From Paenibacillus tyrphae (GTDB lineage Bacteria > Bacillota > Bacilli > Paenibacillales > NBRC-103111): a stretch of DNA of 64,000 nucleotides. Position 1 is the first letter of the stretch. Each line of letters opens with the position of its first letter. The notes beneath the pieces were generated by a model. It worked only from the letters and a program-made list of their open reading frames with translations. It searched no databases and had not been told where the DNA came from. A program made the translations under genes and the position numbers. The stretch is taken from contig NZ_JNVM01000006.1 in assembly GCF_000722545.1 (NCBI RefSeq), positions 1-64,000 of the forward strand, in the 5' to 3' direction. Below, one piece after another: positions 49,628 through 58,183 of this stretch.

Positions 49628-50092
49628 TTACCGGAACCGGGTCACCCAGTCGAAACCGATCGCAGGATCGTTGTAGGCGATGCGGTATTCGTCAGGCTGC
49701 CCCAGATCATAAGCGAGATTGGTAAAATAAACGATCGTCGCCGGCTTGACGCCGAGCACCCGGTATCCGTGAGCAACGCCCCGCGGAATGAACAGCAGAT
49801 ACGGATGATCTTCGCCCATATAATGCACGGACGTTTGCCCATAGGTCGGGGAGTCTGCCCTCATATCATGGAGCACGACCTGCGCGTGCCCGCTTGGAAA
49901 GAACCAAATGTCGTCCTGCCGTTTATGATAATGAAACGCCTTGATAACGCCCGGAAACGACATGGACAGCGACGCTTGACCGAACCGGCCGAACAAAGCG
50001 TCGTCCTCCCGCAAAATTTCCATAAAAAAGCCGCGGTCGTCGCTGTGCCTAACCAGCGGCTTCGTTTGAACTCCTTCGATCGTCGATGTCAT
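49628..50092 (-). CDS. rfbC: dTDP-4-dehydrorhamnose 3,5-epimerase-like protein (SpsL-like)
   Basis: A 154-residue cupin. KAFHYHKRQDDIWFFPSGHA carries the conserved His pair and replaces the usual KLV segment of classical RmlC with DDIW, as in the short RmlC-like subgroup that includes SpsL. DMRADSPTYGQTSVHYMGED and FIPRGVAHGY are family motifs. It epimerises the 4-keto sugar at C3 and C5. The ATG at 50092 lies 44 bases inside the end of the reductase gene. Confidence 0.85.
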   Translation of the reverse strand: MTSTIEGVQTKPLVRHSDDRGFFMEILREDDALFGRFGQASLSMSFPGVIKAFHYHKRQDDIWFFPSGHAQVVLHDMRADSPTYGQTSVHYMGEDHPYLLFIPRGVAHGYRVLGVKPATIVYFTNLAYDLGQPDEYRIAYNDPAIGFDWVTRFR

Positions 50093-50942
50093 CGGTCTTC
50101 CCCCAATCGCTGCGCAAAAATGCCTCCAGCGCCGTTTTCCAATCTCTCATTCTCGGCAATCCGGCGAGACGCAACCCCCGGTCCGAGAAAGCCGAATGCG
50201 CCGGCCGGGGTGCAGGCAGCACATAATCGTCCGAACGGGCGGGCCGAACCGCAATTCCAGTATGCCCGGCCAGCTCCAAGATCGTCTTGGCCAGCGTCCA
50301 TCGGGAGCAATACCCCCGGTTCGCCACATGATAGATGCCGTAACGGTCCGTTTCCAGCAGCCGGCCGATGCATTCGGCCAAATCGTATGTGTAGGTCGGC
50401 GAACCGAACTGATCGTCGACGACGGTCAGCTCCTGCTGCCGTTCCGCAAGCGCCAGAACCTTCGTGACAAAGTTGTTTCCATCCTTACCGTACAGCCACG
50501 ACGTCCGGACGATAAAATGGTGCGGACATACGGCCTGCACGAACTGCTCGCCGAGCAGCTTCGATTTGCCGTAGACGCTGAGCGGATTCGTACGGTCCTG
50601 TTCTTCGTACGGCTCTCCCTTGGTACCGTCGAACACGTAATCGGTGCTGACATACACCATCTTGGCGCCAACCGTTTCTGCGGAGATGGCGACGTGGCCG
50701 GTACCGATCGTATTAATCCGGTACGTCTCTTCCAGCTCCACCTCGGCTTGATCCACCTTCGTATAGGCCGCCGCATGCACAATGACCTCGGGTTTCGCCT
50801 CCGCAATGAGCCGGCGTACCGCCTTTTCGTCGGCGATGTCCAGCTGCTGCCGGGTGAACGCCGCGCAGTCGTACCGTCGCCCGAGCACCCGGACGAGATC
50901 CCGGCCCAGCTGCCCTCCGGCACCGGTAATGAGCACCCTCAT
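50049..50942 (-). CDS. rfbD: dTDP-4-dehydrorhamnose reductase
   Basis: A 297-residue SDR: MRVLITGAGGQLGRDLVRVL (NAD(P) site), VSTDYVFDG and YGKSK (Tyr-x3-Lys), with HFIVRTSWLYG and DDQFGSPTYT of the RmlD family. It reduces dTDP-4-keto-rhamnose to dTDP-L-rhamnose. The start is fixed by the ATGA overlap with the upstream dehydratase (50939-50942). It corresponds to SpsK. The C-terminal tail carries an acidic-basic run (GKTDDIDDRRSSNEA). Confidence 0.93.
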   Translation of the reverse strand: MRVLITGAGGQLGRDLVRVLGRRYDCAAFTRQQLDIADEKAVRRLIAEAKPEVIVHAAAYTKVDQAEVELEETYRINTIGTGHVAISAETVGAKMVYVSTDYVFDGTKGEPYEEQDRTNPLSVYGKSKLLGEQFVQAVCPHHFIVRTSWLYGKDGNNFVTKVLALAERQQELTVVDDQFGSPTYTYDLAECIGRLLETDRYGIYHVANRGYCSRWTLAKTILELAGHTGIAVRPARSDDYVLPAPRPAHSAFSDRGLRLAGLPRMRDWKTALEAFLRSDWGKTDDIDDRRSSNEAAG

Positions 50943-51925
50943 ACGCCACCGCCTCTCTTGGACGCTTCGCGCCACCAAGCTTCATTGGCGGCGTACCAAG
51001 CGACCGTGCGCTTCAATCCTTCCTCAAGGGGAACTTGAGGCTGCCAGCCAAGCCGGCTTGCAATCTTGGCCGGATCGATCGCATAGCGCCGGTCATGACC
51101 AAGACGGTCCGGCACGAACCGGATCAGCGATTCCGGCTTCCCGAGCTCGGCAAGAATCGTCCTGACGATGTCGAGATTCGTCCGTTCGTTGTGGCCTCCG
51201 ATGTTGTACACTTCCCCGGGAATGCCCAGATGCACGACCCGGTCGATGGCCGCGCAGTGGTCCTCGACATACAGCCAGTCGCGAACGTGAAGGCCGTCGC
51301 CGTACACCGGCACAGGTTCGTCGCGCATCGCCCGCGTAATAATCGTCGGAATGAGCTTCTCCGGGTATTGGTATGGCCCGTAATTGTTGGAGCAGCGGGT
51401 GATGACGACGGGAGACCCGTACGTCTCGAAATAAGCGCGGGCCAGCAGATCGGAACCCGCTTTGCTCGCGGCATAGGGACTATTCGGCGCAAGCGGCGTC
51501 GTTTCGGTGAAAACCCCCTCTTCGCCGAGCGCTCCGTATACCTCGTCGGTGGAAATATGAACGAACCGCGACACCCCTGCTTGCCGTGCTTCTTCCAGCA
51601 AACAACCTGTTCCCAGCACATTCGTGCACACAAATGCCTGCGGATCGGCAATGCTGCGGTCGACGTGCGATTCCGCCGCAAAATGGACGATCGTATCGAC
51701 GCCCTCACCGTCCAGCACGCGTCTCACGGCGTCCGCGTCCGCAACGTCCCCCTGCACAAACCGGTAATTGGGCAAACCGGCGGCATCAGCCATATTGGCC
51801 GGTTGGCCCGCATAGGTCAGCAAGTCGTAATTGACGATGCGGTCCTCCGGGTAGCGCTGCAGCCAGTAGCGGACAAAGTTGCTGCCGATGAAGCCCATCC
51901 CGCCTGTAACGAACAGCGTCCTCAT
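50939..51925 (-). CDS. rfbB: dTDP-glucose 4,6-dehydratase
   Basis: A 328-residue SDR with GGMGFIGSNFVRYWL (NAD), HISTDEVYG (the Thr-Asp-Glu catalytic group) and SPYAASKAGSD (Tyr-x3-Lys), and the late RFVPDRLGHDRRYAID motif typical of RmlB. It makes dTDP-4-keto-6-deoxyglucose. Its ATG overlaps the stop of the thymidylyltransferase (51922-51925). It corresponds to SpsJ. Confidence 0.95.
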   Translation of the reverse strand: MRTLFVTGGMGFIGSNFVRYWLQRYPEDRIVNYDLLTYAGQPANMADAAGLPNYRFVQGDVADADAVRRVLDGEGVDTIVHFAAESHVDRSIADPQAFVCTNVLGTGCLLEEARQAGVSRFVHISTDEVYGALGEEGVFTETTPLAPNSPYAASKAGSDLLARAYFETYGSPVVITRCSNNYGPYQYPEKLIPTIITRAMRDEPVPVYGDGLHVRDWLYVEDHCAAIDRVVHLGIPGEVYNIGGHNERTNLDIVRTILAELGKPESLIRFVPDRLGHDRRYAIDPAKIASRLGWQPQVPLEEGLKRTVAWYAANEAWWREASKRGGGV

Positions 51926-52644
51926 GGCTGCTCACGTCCCATTAGGCGGACGCCAGCTTCCATCAGGGAGAGGTGCGTCCCCGCATCGGTCCACCAGCCG
52001 CTTAGCATGCTGTAGCCGAGCTCTCCGACCGCAGCGTAAGCGTTATTGACATCCGTGATTTCCAGCTCGCCGCGCGTCGAAGGCTTCAGCGAACGAATAA
52101 TGTCGAAGACGTTCGAATCGTATAAATAAATCCCGGTAACGGCGTAATGGGAAGACGAGTTCTTCGGCTTTTCCACGATCCGGACAATGCACCCGTCCAC
52201 CAGCTCCGCCACTCCGTAACGCTCCGGGTCCGGCACTTTTTTCAAAAACACGTGGGCTCCTCCCTTCTGCCGCTGAAACTCGTCCGCCGCCTGCTTTAAC
52301 GAATCCTCGAACAGGTTGTCGCCAAGCAGCACCATCAGCTTCTCTCCGGAGCGGACGAACGATTCGGCGATACCGAGTGCATGCGCAATGCCGCCCGCCT
52401 CGTCTTGAATTCCGTAGCTCACCTGTACCCCCCAAGGTTTTCCGCTGCCGATATACTCGGTATATAATCCGGCGGATTGTTTGCCGGTCACCAGCATCAA
52501 TTGCGTGATACCCGCTTCCGCCATTTTGCGGATGGCGTAGTGGATCATTGGGTACTTGCCCACCGGGAGCAAATGTTTGTTAATAATATTCGTCATCGGA
52601 CGCAGCCGGGTACCGGTGCCGCCTGCGAGTATTATGCCTTTCAT
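51922..52644 (-). CDS. rfbA: Glucose-1-phosphate thymidylyltransferase (short type, SpsI-like)
   Basis: A 240-residue nucleotidyltransferase: GIILAGGTGTRLRPMTNIIN, LLGDNLFED (metal Asp), VEKPKNSSSHYAVTGIYLYD and the late GWWTDAGTH. It is about 50 residues shorter than classical RmlA and lacks the C-terminal helical domain, like SpsI of B. subtilis. It joins glucose-1-phosphate and dTTP. It is the first gene of the rhamnose operon; GGAGAAG precedes the ATG. The operon order A-B-D-C equals spsIJKL. Confidence 0.9.
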   Translation of the reverse strand: MKGIILAGGTGTRLRPMTNIINKHLLPVGKYPMIHYAIRKMAEAGITQLMLVTGKQSAGLYTEYIGSGKPWGVQVSYGIQDEAGGIAHALGIAESFVRSGEKLMVLLGDNLFEDSLKQAADEFQRQKGGAHVFLKKVPDPERYGVAELVDGCIVRIVEKPKNSSSHYAVTGIYLYDSNVFDIIRSLKPSTRGELEITDVNNAYAAVGELGYSMLSGWWTDAGTHLSLMEAGVRLMGREQP

Positions 52645-52707
52645 CGCGCTTCTCCTTTCCTTCGTATAATGAGTGCGCACGGTTTGTACGGATGAATGCC
52701 ATGTTCA

Positions 52708-52716
52708 TATGATATG
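52708..52716 (-). promoter_or_regulatory. Possible sigma-K -10 element before rfbA
   Basis: On the minus strand CATATCATA matches CATANNNTA and ends 63 bases before the start. The nearest AC groups are 14 and 19 bases upstream, so the -35 is not ideal. Low weight. Confidence 0.3.
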
Positions 52717-52796
52717 CATCCCTAAGGATGGTCTGGTGGACGAATACCATGCGGGGCGAAAAATTGGCTCTTGTACCGAAAAATAGGCAAACGGCT

Positions 52797-52828
52797 AAGG
52801 CCTGCCTCCGTTAATAGAGACAGGCCTC
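52797..52828 (-). terminator. Hairpin after the LRR-MORN gene
   Basis: AGGCCTG / CAGGCCT flank a 15-base loop just after the stop at 52843. There is no T-run, so termination is uncertain. Confidence 0.4.
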
Positions 52829-52842
52829 CTGTATAGCCCGGT

Positions 52843-55800
52843 TTATTCGTTATACTCATCCTTGGGGTACCCGTTCTTGAACTCGCCCTCATACTCCGGC
52901 TTACCGTCCGTGTCGAACAGCTTACCCCGTCCGTGCGCCTTCCCTTCCGCCAGCTCGCCTTCGTACGTCGTGCCGTCGGCGTAGTACAGCTTACCGGTAC
53001 CGCTGTGCGCCGTGTTGATGCCGGACAAAAGCTGCCCTTTAGCGTCCGTGAAGGTGCCGCCCTCGCCGAATTCGGCGTATTCGAAGGCCCCCGTGTAAAC
53101 GGTGCCGTCGACATAGTACAGCTTGCCTTGGCCTTGGAATTCGCTATCCTCGAATTCCCCTTCGTAGAGCAAGCGGCCTTCTTTCGTATAGACCTTCCCG
53201 CGGCCCGACCACATGCCGTAATCGAATTCTCCTTCGTACTGCAGCTTGCCGTTGTCGAAGAACGATTTGCCCTGCCCTTTGGCGTAGTCGTCCGCGTACG
53301 CACCTTCGTGCCATACATGCCCGTCCAGATCGAAGCTTTGACCGAAGCCGTTTCGTTTACCGGTCCGGTACTCGCCCCGGTGATTCAGCGTGCCGTCCTC
53401 GTTGTACGTTTCGCCCTTGCCCTGAGGGACGCCGCCTTGAAATTCGCCTTTATAGATCGTGCCGTTGGCGAAGCGGTATACGCCCGTGCCCTGATCCGCT
53501 CCATTCGTGACCGGTTTCCCGAACGAATCGGCGAAGGTGCCGCGCTCTCCGTATTTTCCTTGATTGAATTCTCCGGTGTACGTATCTCCATTAAAGAACG
53601 TCAGCTTGCCTTGGCCGTGATAGAGCCGGCCGCGAAACCCGCCTTCATAGACCGCTTTGTCCTTCCGGTACTCCGTGCCTTGACCGTTTCTCGTTCCGTC
53701 CTTGAATTCACCGGAGTAGAGAAGGTGGCCCTGCCAATCGTACACGTTGCCCTGGCCGCTGTATTCTCCGGTCTTGTAGCCGCCCTCGTAGCGCAGCTTG
53801 CCTTCCGCGTTGTATTCCTTGCCGCTGCCGCTGCGCTCCCCGTCCGCATAGCGTCCTTCGAACTCCAGCTTGCCTTCCTCGCTGTATTCTTTGATCTCGC
53901 CGTTCATCACGCCGCCAAGGAACGATCCTTCGACTCGTCCGCCTACCAGAATATGGTATACCCCTTGTCCGTTCGGCTCTCCGGCAGCCGTCTCCCCCTC
54001 GTACCAATCGCCGTTGGCGTAGAACCGAAACCCCTTGCCATCCTTCGCCGGGTCAATCGTTCTTCCCTGTGCATCGAGGAACGTCCCCTTGCCGAACTCT
54101 TGGTCCACAAACGTCCCCTTGTACACCGCTCCGTTTGAAAAATACATCGTCCCTTCATGAATACGATTGTCCTTAAACGTTCCTTCGAACAGCAGCTTGT
54201 CGGAGACAAAGTATTTACCTTCGACCAATGTCTGATTGTCGACTTTGCCCTCGAACCGTTCGCCGTTTCGATAATAGACGATACCGTGGCCTTTTGTGAC
54301 ATTGTGCTCTATTTCGCCGACATACTTTTCCCCCGTCGCAAAATAGACGGTTCCTTTGCCGTGCAGGTCATTGTCCTTGAAGTCGCCTTCATAGAACAAC
54401 CGGCCCTCCATGAACAGCTTGCCGTGGCCGTTCAGCTTGCCTTGAACAAACTCGCCTTCCAGCCGGCTTCCGTCCGAATCGTACTTCTTGCCCTGACCGT
54501 TCGGCAGATCGTCCCGGAACTCCCCTTCCTGCATTAAGCGGCCGACCGGATCATATTGCTTGCCCTTGCCGTGCTTGCGGCCATCCTTCCATTCGCCTTC
54601 ATAGTCGATTTCTCCGCTGACTGCGTATTGGGTTCCTTGTCCGTTATACTTGCCGTCCTTCAGTTCGCCGCTGTAGATCAGCCGCCCCTTCTCATCGTAT
54701 CGCTTGCCGGTACCGTTCGTGACGTTGTCGACAATATAAACGGCTTGCCTGTCCTGATTCCAGACGACAAGCTTGTCCGCGGCTTCCCCTACCAAACGCA
54801 GCGGCACCAGCGTCGTCCCGTTGCGAAGCTCCGGCGCGGCCGGCAGCTTGACGGGCTTCCCGTTCACGCGGGCTTCATCCTGCCCGATCGTCAGCACAAG
54901 CTCCAGCCCCGGCTTCGTCCCGGTCACCTGACGCTGCTCTTCGTTCCACGCCACCTGCAACCCGAGCTTTCCGAACACGCCGCGAAACGGCACAAGTACG
55001 GAGCCGTTCCGGTTAAGAGGCGGCTCTTCGAAGGTGATCCGCTCGTCGTCCACAAACACGTTGATGCTGCGCTCATAGCTTGGGAATAGTGTCGGGTCAA
55101 ACTCGACATGAACTCCGCGGTCCTGGAGCGCCCGCACCGTGTCCGCAGCGCTCGCCTCCAGCGGGTTGCCGCTGAGCCGCACCTCGCTCAGCTTGCTCAA
55201 GTCCGCCAGCGCACGGATGTCCGTGATCTTGTTGTCCCGCAGGTCGAGCGACCTCAGCTCCTTCAGGGCGGCAATCCCCGAGAGATCGGCAAGCTGCGTA
55301 TTCCGAAGCTTCAATTGCTGTACTCCCGCAAGCTTCGCAATCTCTCCCAGCTTGCCGAGCGGATTGCCGGACAAATCCAAGTAAAGCAGTCCCGCCAGCG
55401 AGCTGATGCCGTCCACGGCTTGGATACCCGCGCCGCTTGCCGCCAGGCTTTCCAGCCGCGTCAGCTTCCAAAGCGGGGTCGGGTCCTGCAGCGGATTGCC
55501 GCTCAGGAACAAGTGCTTCAGCTTCGGCAAATCAAGCGGACGCACGTCGGCGATCCGGTTATCCGACAAGTCCAAATAAGTAAGCTGCTTGAGCCCGCTG
55601 ATCGGGTAGACGTCGCTGATTTGGTTGCCGCTCACGTCGAGCCGCGTCATCCGGGCAGCGTACTGCAGCCCGACCAGTTGTTCGATCGGCCGCATTTTCT
55701 TGCCGTCCGAGGCCATAAGGCGGGAGAGGCTTTGCAGGTCCTCCGGCGTCAGGTCGCCGTCCGGTTTCTTCAACTGGCCGCGGATCACATTTTCCAGATT

Positions 55801-55926
55801 GGCGTCGGGCACCAAGGCGGCCGCCGCGCTCCATACGCGCTCCGTCGGAAGCGGCATGACGAGCGGCGCCGCCATGACCCATGTTGATAGAAGCGTGATG
55901 GCATACATACGATTTTTACGGAACAT
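52843..55926 (-). CDS. Exported LRR / stalk-domain / MORN-repeat protein (1027 aa)
   Basis: A signal peptide (RMYAITLLSTWVMAAPLVMP, about 6-35) is followed by about eight leucine-rich repeats (about 85-270: RLDVSGNQISDV, YLDLSDNRIADV, LFLSGNPLQD ...). One copper-amine-oxidase-type stalk domain (about 290-400: VLVPFRGVFGKLGLQV, TTLVPLRLVGEAADKLVVW) comes next, then about 24 MORN repeats (about 405-1027: IYSGELKDGKYNGQG and similar). No enzymatic domain or sorting motif is seen. MORN repeats form extended beta sheets that bind lipids or serve as scaffolds. Exposure on the outer cell or spore surface is inferred. It is monocistronic, between rfbA and the two-component system. Confidence 0.85.
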   Translation of the reverse strand: MFRKNRMYAITLLSTWVMAAPLVMPLPTERVWSAAAALVPDANLENVIRGQLKKPDGDLTPEDLQSLSRLMASDGKKMRPIEQLVGLQYAARMTRLDVSGNQISDVYPISGLKQLTYLDLSDNRIADVRPLDLPKLKHLFLSGNPLQDPTPLWKLTRLESLAASGAGIQAVDGISSLAGLLYLDLSGNPLGKLGEIAKLAGVQQLKLRNTQLADLSGIAALKELRSLDLRDNKITDIRALADLSKLSEVRLSGNPLEASAADTVRALQDRGVHVEFDPTLFPSYERSINVFVDDERITFEEPPLNRNGSVLVPFRGVFGKLGLQVAWNEEQRQVTGTKPGLELVLTIGQDEARVNGKPVKLPAAPELRNGTTLVPLRLVGEAADKLVVWNQDRQAVYIVDNVTNGTGKRYDEKGRLIYSGELKDGKYNGQGTQYAVSGEIDYEGEWKDGRKHGKGKQYDPVGRLMQEGEFRDDLPNGQGKKYDSDGSRLEGEFVQGKLNGHGKLFMEGRLFYEGDFKDNDLHGKGTVYFATGEKYVGEIEHNVTKGHGIVYYRNGERFEGKVDNQTLVEGKYFVSDKLLFEGTFKDNRIHEGTMYFSNGAVYKGTFVDQEFGKGTFLDAQGRTIDPAKDGKGFRFYANGDWYEGETAAGEPNGQGVYHILVGGRVEGSFLGGVMNGEIKEYSEEGKLEFEGRYADGERSGSGKEYNAEGKLRYEGGYKTGEYSGQGNVYDWQGHLLYSGEFKDGTRNGQGTEYRKDKAVYEGGFRGRLYHGQGKLTFFNGDTYTGEFNQGKYGERGTFADSFGKPVTNGADQGTGVYRFANGTIYKGEFQGGVPQGKGETYNEDGTLNHRGEYRTGKRNGFGQSFDLDGHVWHEGAYADDYAKGQGKSFFDNGKLQYEGEFDYGMWSGRGKVYTKEGRLLYEGEFEDSEFQGQGKLYYVDGTVYTGAFEYAEFGEGGTFTDAKGQLLSGINTAHSGTGKLYYADGTTYEGELAEGKAHGRGKLFDTDGKPEYEGEFKNGYPKDEYNE

Positions 55927-56080
55927 GCGAGCGAATTCCCCTATTCGTTAAAATATGTACAAATGGTTGATCGATTGGTACTTTCGACATAATTCTACAG
56001 GATCAAGGAAATTCCTGCCTGTCCAAAACGTGATATAATTTCAACGAGTTCATACCGCTTGCGAAAGAAAGGATATCGAG

Positions 56081-56749
56081 ATGAAAATTTTATATATTGA
56101 AGACGACGCGGAAATCGGACAATGGGTCAGCGGCGATCTGACCGAAAGGGGGTACGAGGTTCTGTGGCTGACGTCCGGCGACCGGGCGGGCGAGCAGATG
56201 AAGGAAGCCGATCTTGTGCTGCTGGACGTTATGCTTCCGGGACTCGACGGCTTTACGGTCGGACAGCGGCTGAAGAAGGAGTACCCGGCTACGCCTATTC
56301 TGATGATATCGGCGCGGTCGTCGATTGAGGACAAGCTTCACGGGCTTCAATTTGCCGATGACTATGTGACGAAGCCCTTTCATCCCGACGAGCTGGCGGC
56401 GCGAATCGAAGTGCTGCTGCGTCGCTTCGACAAGCAGGTTTCCCCGCAGCTCCAGCTCGGCCATCTGCGCGTCCATCCAGATGAGAATCGTCTGATCGAC
56501 AGCGAGACCGGCGAAGAAATTATTTTGACGGGCAAGCAGTTCCAAATCTTCATGTATTTTTTGCGGCATGCGAACCAAATTTTGACGAAGGATCAAATCT
56601 ACGAAGCGGTATGGGGAGAGCCCTACCTGGAGGGCGACAAGACATTAATGGTGCATATCCGTTACCTTCGCGAGAAAATCGAGCGCGATCCCGGAAACCC
56701 GCAAATTATCGAAACGATTCGCGGCATCGGCTATAGGGTGAGATCATGA
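56081..56749 (+). CDS. OmpR-family response regulator
   Basis: A 222-residue regulator. The receiver domain has acidic pair DD (9-10), phospho-acceptor D49 (LLDVMLPGLDG) and K in YVTKPF. The winged-helix OmpR domain follows (about 130-220: TGKQFQIFMYFLRHANQILT and YLREKIERDP). The helix before DDYVTKPF is GLQFADD, one residue shorter than the usual GADDY form. It is coupled to the kinase by an ATGA overlap. It probably controls the ABC transporter that follows. Confidence 0.93.
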   Translation: MKILYIEDDAEIGQWVSGDLTERGYEVLWLTSGDRAGEQMKEADLVLLDVMLPGLDGFTVGQRLKKEYPATPILMISARSSIEDKLHGLQFADDYVTKPFHPDELAARIEVLLRRFDKQVSPQLQLGHLRVHPDENRLIDSETGEEIILTGKQFQIFMYFLRHANQILTKDQIYEAVWGEPYLEGDKTLMVHIRYLREKIERDPGNPQIIETIRGIGYRVRS

Positions 56750-58113
56750 AGCTCGCAGCCAAAACAAAGTTCCGGAATTCGCTGCTGGCCCGGTACGTGT
56801 TTATTATTTTAATCGCGCTGTGCATATGGCCGCTCGTCTTTCCGGTCGGCAGCCTGATTTATTACATGCAGAGCCAGCTGTTTTACCCCGAGGAGTTCAA
56901 CATCTATGACAGCCGCAATCTGGAAAAAGCATGGCATCAAGAAGCGAAAACGCTGGACAACGCGGCGGAAGATGCGGTGGACGCCAAGCTTCGGGCATTA
57001 AAGGAGCAGTACCCTCGCGCATCAATGTTCTGGGTGGACACCTCCGGCCGGCTGCGGCTTAAACTCGGGGTAACCGTTGAGATTCCTCAGCAATGGACGA
57101 TGGCGAATAGCATGCAATTTATGAAAAGCAGCTATGGCGGGGACCCGTTCACCGTCGTCGCTTTTATCGGCGAAGATCCGAAGCAGGGCTTCATGGTCGT
57201 GCAAATTCCGCGGCATATGATGAAAAGCGATGCGATCTATCCGTCCAACGAGCGGTTTCTTACCGTGTTTATGCTTTCGGTATTTTCGTTCTTTCTGTTC
57301 ACTTCCTGGCTGTTCTTCGCCCGCATCCGCAAACGGCTTCTCCGCTTCCAAATCGCGATGACGGAGACCGACGAATCCGGCATTCCGCAGCCGATTGCCG
57401 TGAAGAGGGTCGACGAAATCGGGCAGCTTGGGTTGGCGTTCAACCATATGATCGACCAATTGAACAGCGCGCGGCGGCGGGAGCAAGAGGAGGAAGCGCT
57501 GCGCAAGCAGCTGATCGCCAACCTGTCGCACGACCTGCGCACGCCGCTTACGACGATCCGGGGCCACGCCTATTCCCTGCGCAAGGAAGCGTTAACGCCC
57601 AAGGGAAAGCAATCGCTCGAGCTGATCGAATCGAAGGTAGACAATGTGGCGCAGCTGATCGAGAATCTGATGTCCTATACCTTGCTGTCGGCGGGCAAAT
57701 ACCCGCTGCAGACCGCCCGGACGGACGTGCTCAGGCTGTGCCGGACTTCCGTCGCCTCCTGGTATCCGGTCTTCGAGAAAGAAGGCTTTGCCGTCGATGT
57801 TCGGCTGCCGGAATCGGCCTTGTATTGGGATGTCGACCCGCAATGGTTTACCCGCATTCTGGACAACCTGTTCCAGAACATCGTCCGCCATGCCAGTTCG
57901 GGAAAATACGTCTGCGTCCGGACCGAGGAGCGGAACGGAACCGCTGCCGTCGTCATCGCGGACAAGGGCCCGGGTATCCATGCGGAGTCGGACAACAAAG
58001 GGGCTGGCATCGGCTTGACCATCGTCGCTTTAATGATCAAGGAAATGAGCCTGAAGCAGGATATCGTCAGCTCCCGCGACGGAACGGCCATCTATATGTA
58101 TCCGAAAATTTAA
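56746..58113 (+). CDS. Sensor histidine kinase
   Basis: A 455-residue membrane kinase. There are two transmembrane helices (about 18-40 and 166-188) around an extracellular sensor of about 125 residues. A HAMP-like linker, a dimerisation domain with phospho-acceptor H262 (NLSHDLRTPLTT) and a HATPase domain (N box LDNLFQNIVRHA, G1 ADKGPGI, G2 KGAGIGL) follow. It pairs with the regulator whose end overlaps its start. It may sense a peptide antibiotic, as Bce- and BcrS-type systems do, given the transporter behind it. Confidence 0.92.
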   Translation: MKLAAKTKFRNSLLARYVFIILIALCIWPLVFPVGSLIYYMQSQLFYPEEFNIYDSRNLEKAWHQEAKTLDNAAEDAVDAKLRALKEQYPRASMFWVDTSGRLRLKLGVTVEIPQQWTMANSMQFMKSSYGGDPFTVVAFIGEDPKQGFMVVQIPRHMMKSDAIYPSNERFLTVFMLSVFSFFLFTSWLFFARIRKRLLRFQIAMTETDESGIPQPIAVKRVDEIGQLGLAFNHMIDQLNSARRREQEEEALRKQLIANLSHDLRTPLTTIRGHAYSLRKEALTPKGKQSLELIESKVDNVAQLIENLMSYTLLSAGKYPLQTARTDVLRLCRTSVASWYPVFEKEGFAVDVRLPESALYWDVDPQWFTRILDNLFQNIVRHASSGKYVCVRTEERNGTAAVVIADKGPGIHAESDNKGAGIGLTIVALMIKEMSLKQDIVSSRDGTAIYMYPKI

Positions 58114-58122
58114 ACGAATTTT

Positions 58123-58144
58123 AAACGAAAGCTCCCTTTCGTTT
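58123..58144 (+). terminator. Hairpin between the kinase and the ABC transporter
   Basis: AAACGAAAG (58123-58131) / CTTTCGTTT (58136-58144), a perfect 9-bp stem with a 4-base loop followed by TTAA. It may separate or attenuate transcription into the transporter genes. Confidence 0.6.
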
Positions 58145-58183
58145 TAACCTTCGGCGTCTATCATGGAGGCTGAGGTGATTGAA

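Noticed and set aside
52933..54138. 401-codon plus-strand frame and several overlapping frames in the MORN region
   Set aside because: The periodic MORN coding sequence keeps all six frames partly open; only the minus-strand 1027-residue frame has signal peptide and domains.
52843..54740. Repetitive DNA that could suggest a CRISPR array or satellite
   Set aside because: Periodicity is 60-70 bases and follows codons of MORN repeats; units are diverged and there is no constant repeat with unique spacers.
55949..55957. CATATTTTA (minus strand) before the LRR-MORN gene as a sigma-K -10
   Set aside because: No AC at the right distance, and six fixed bases are expected by chance several tens of times in a window this size.
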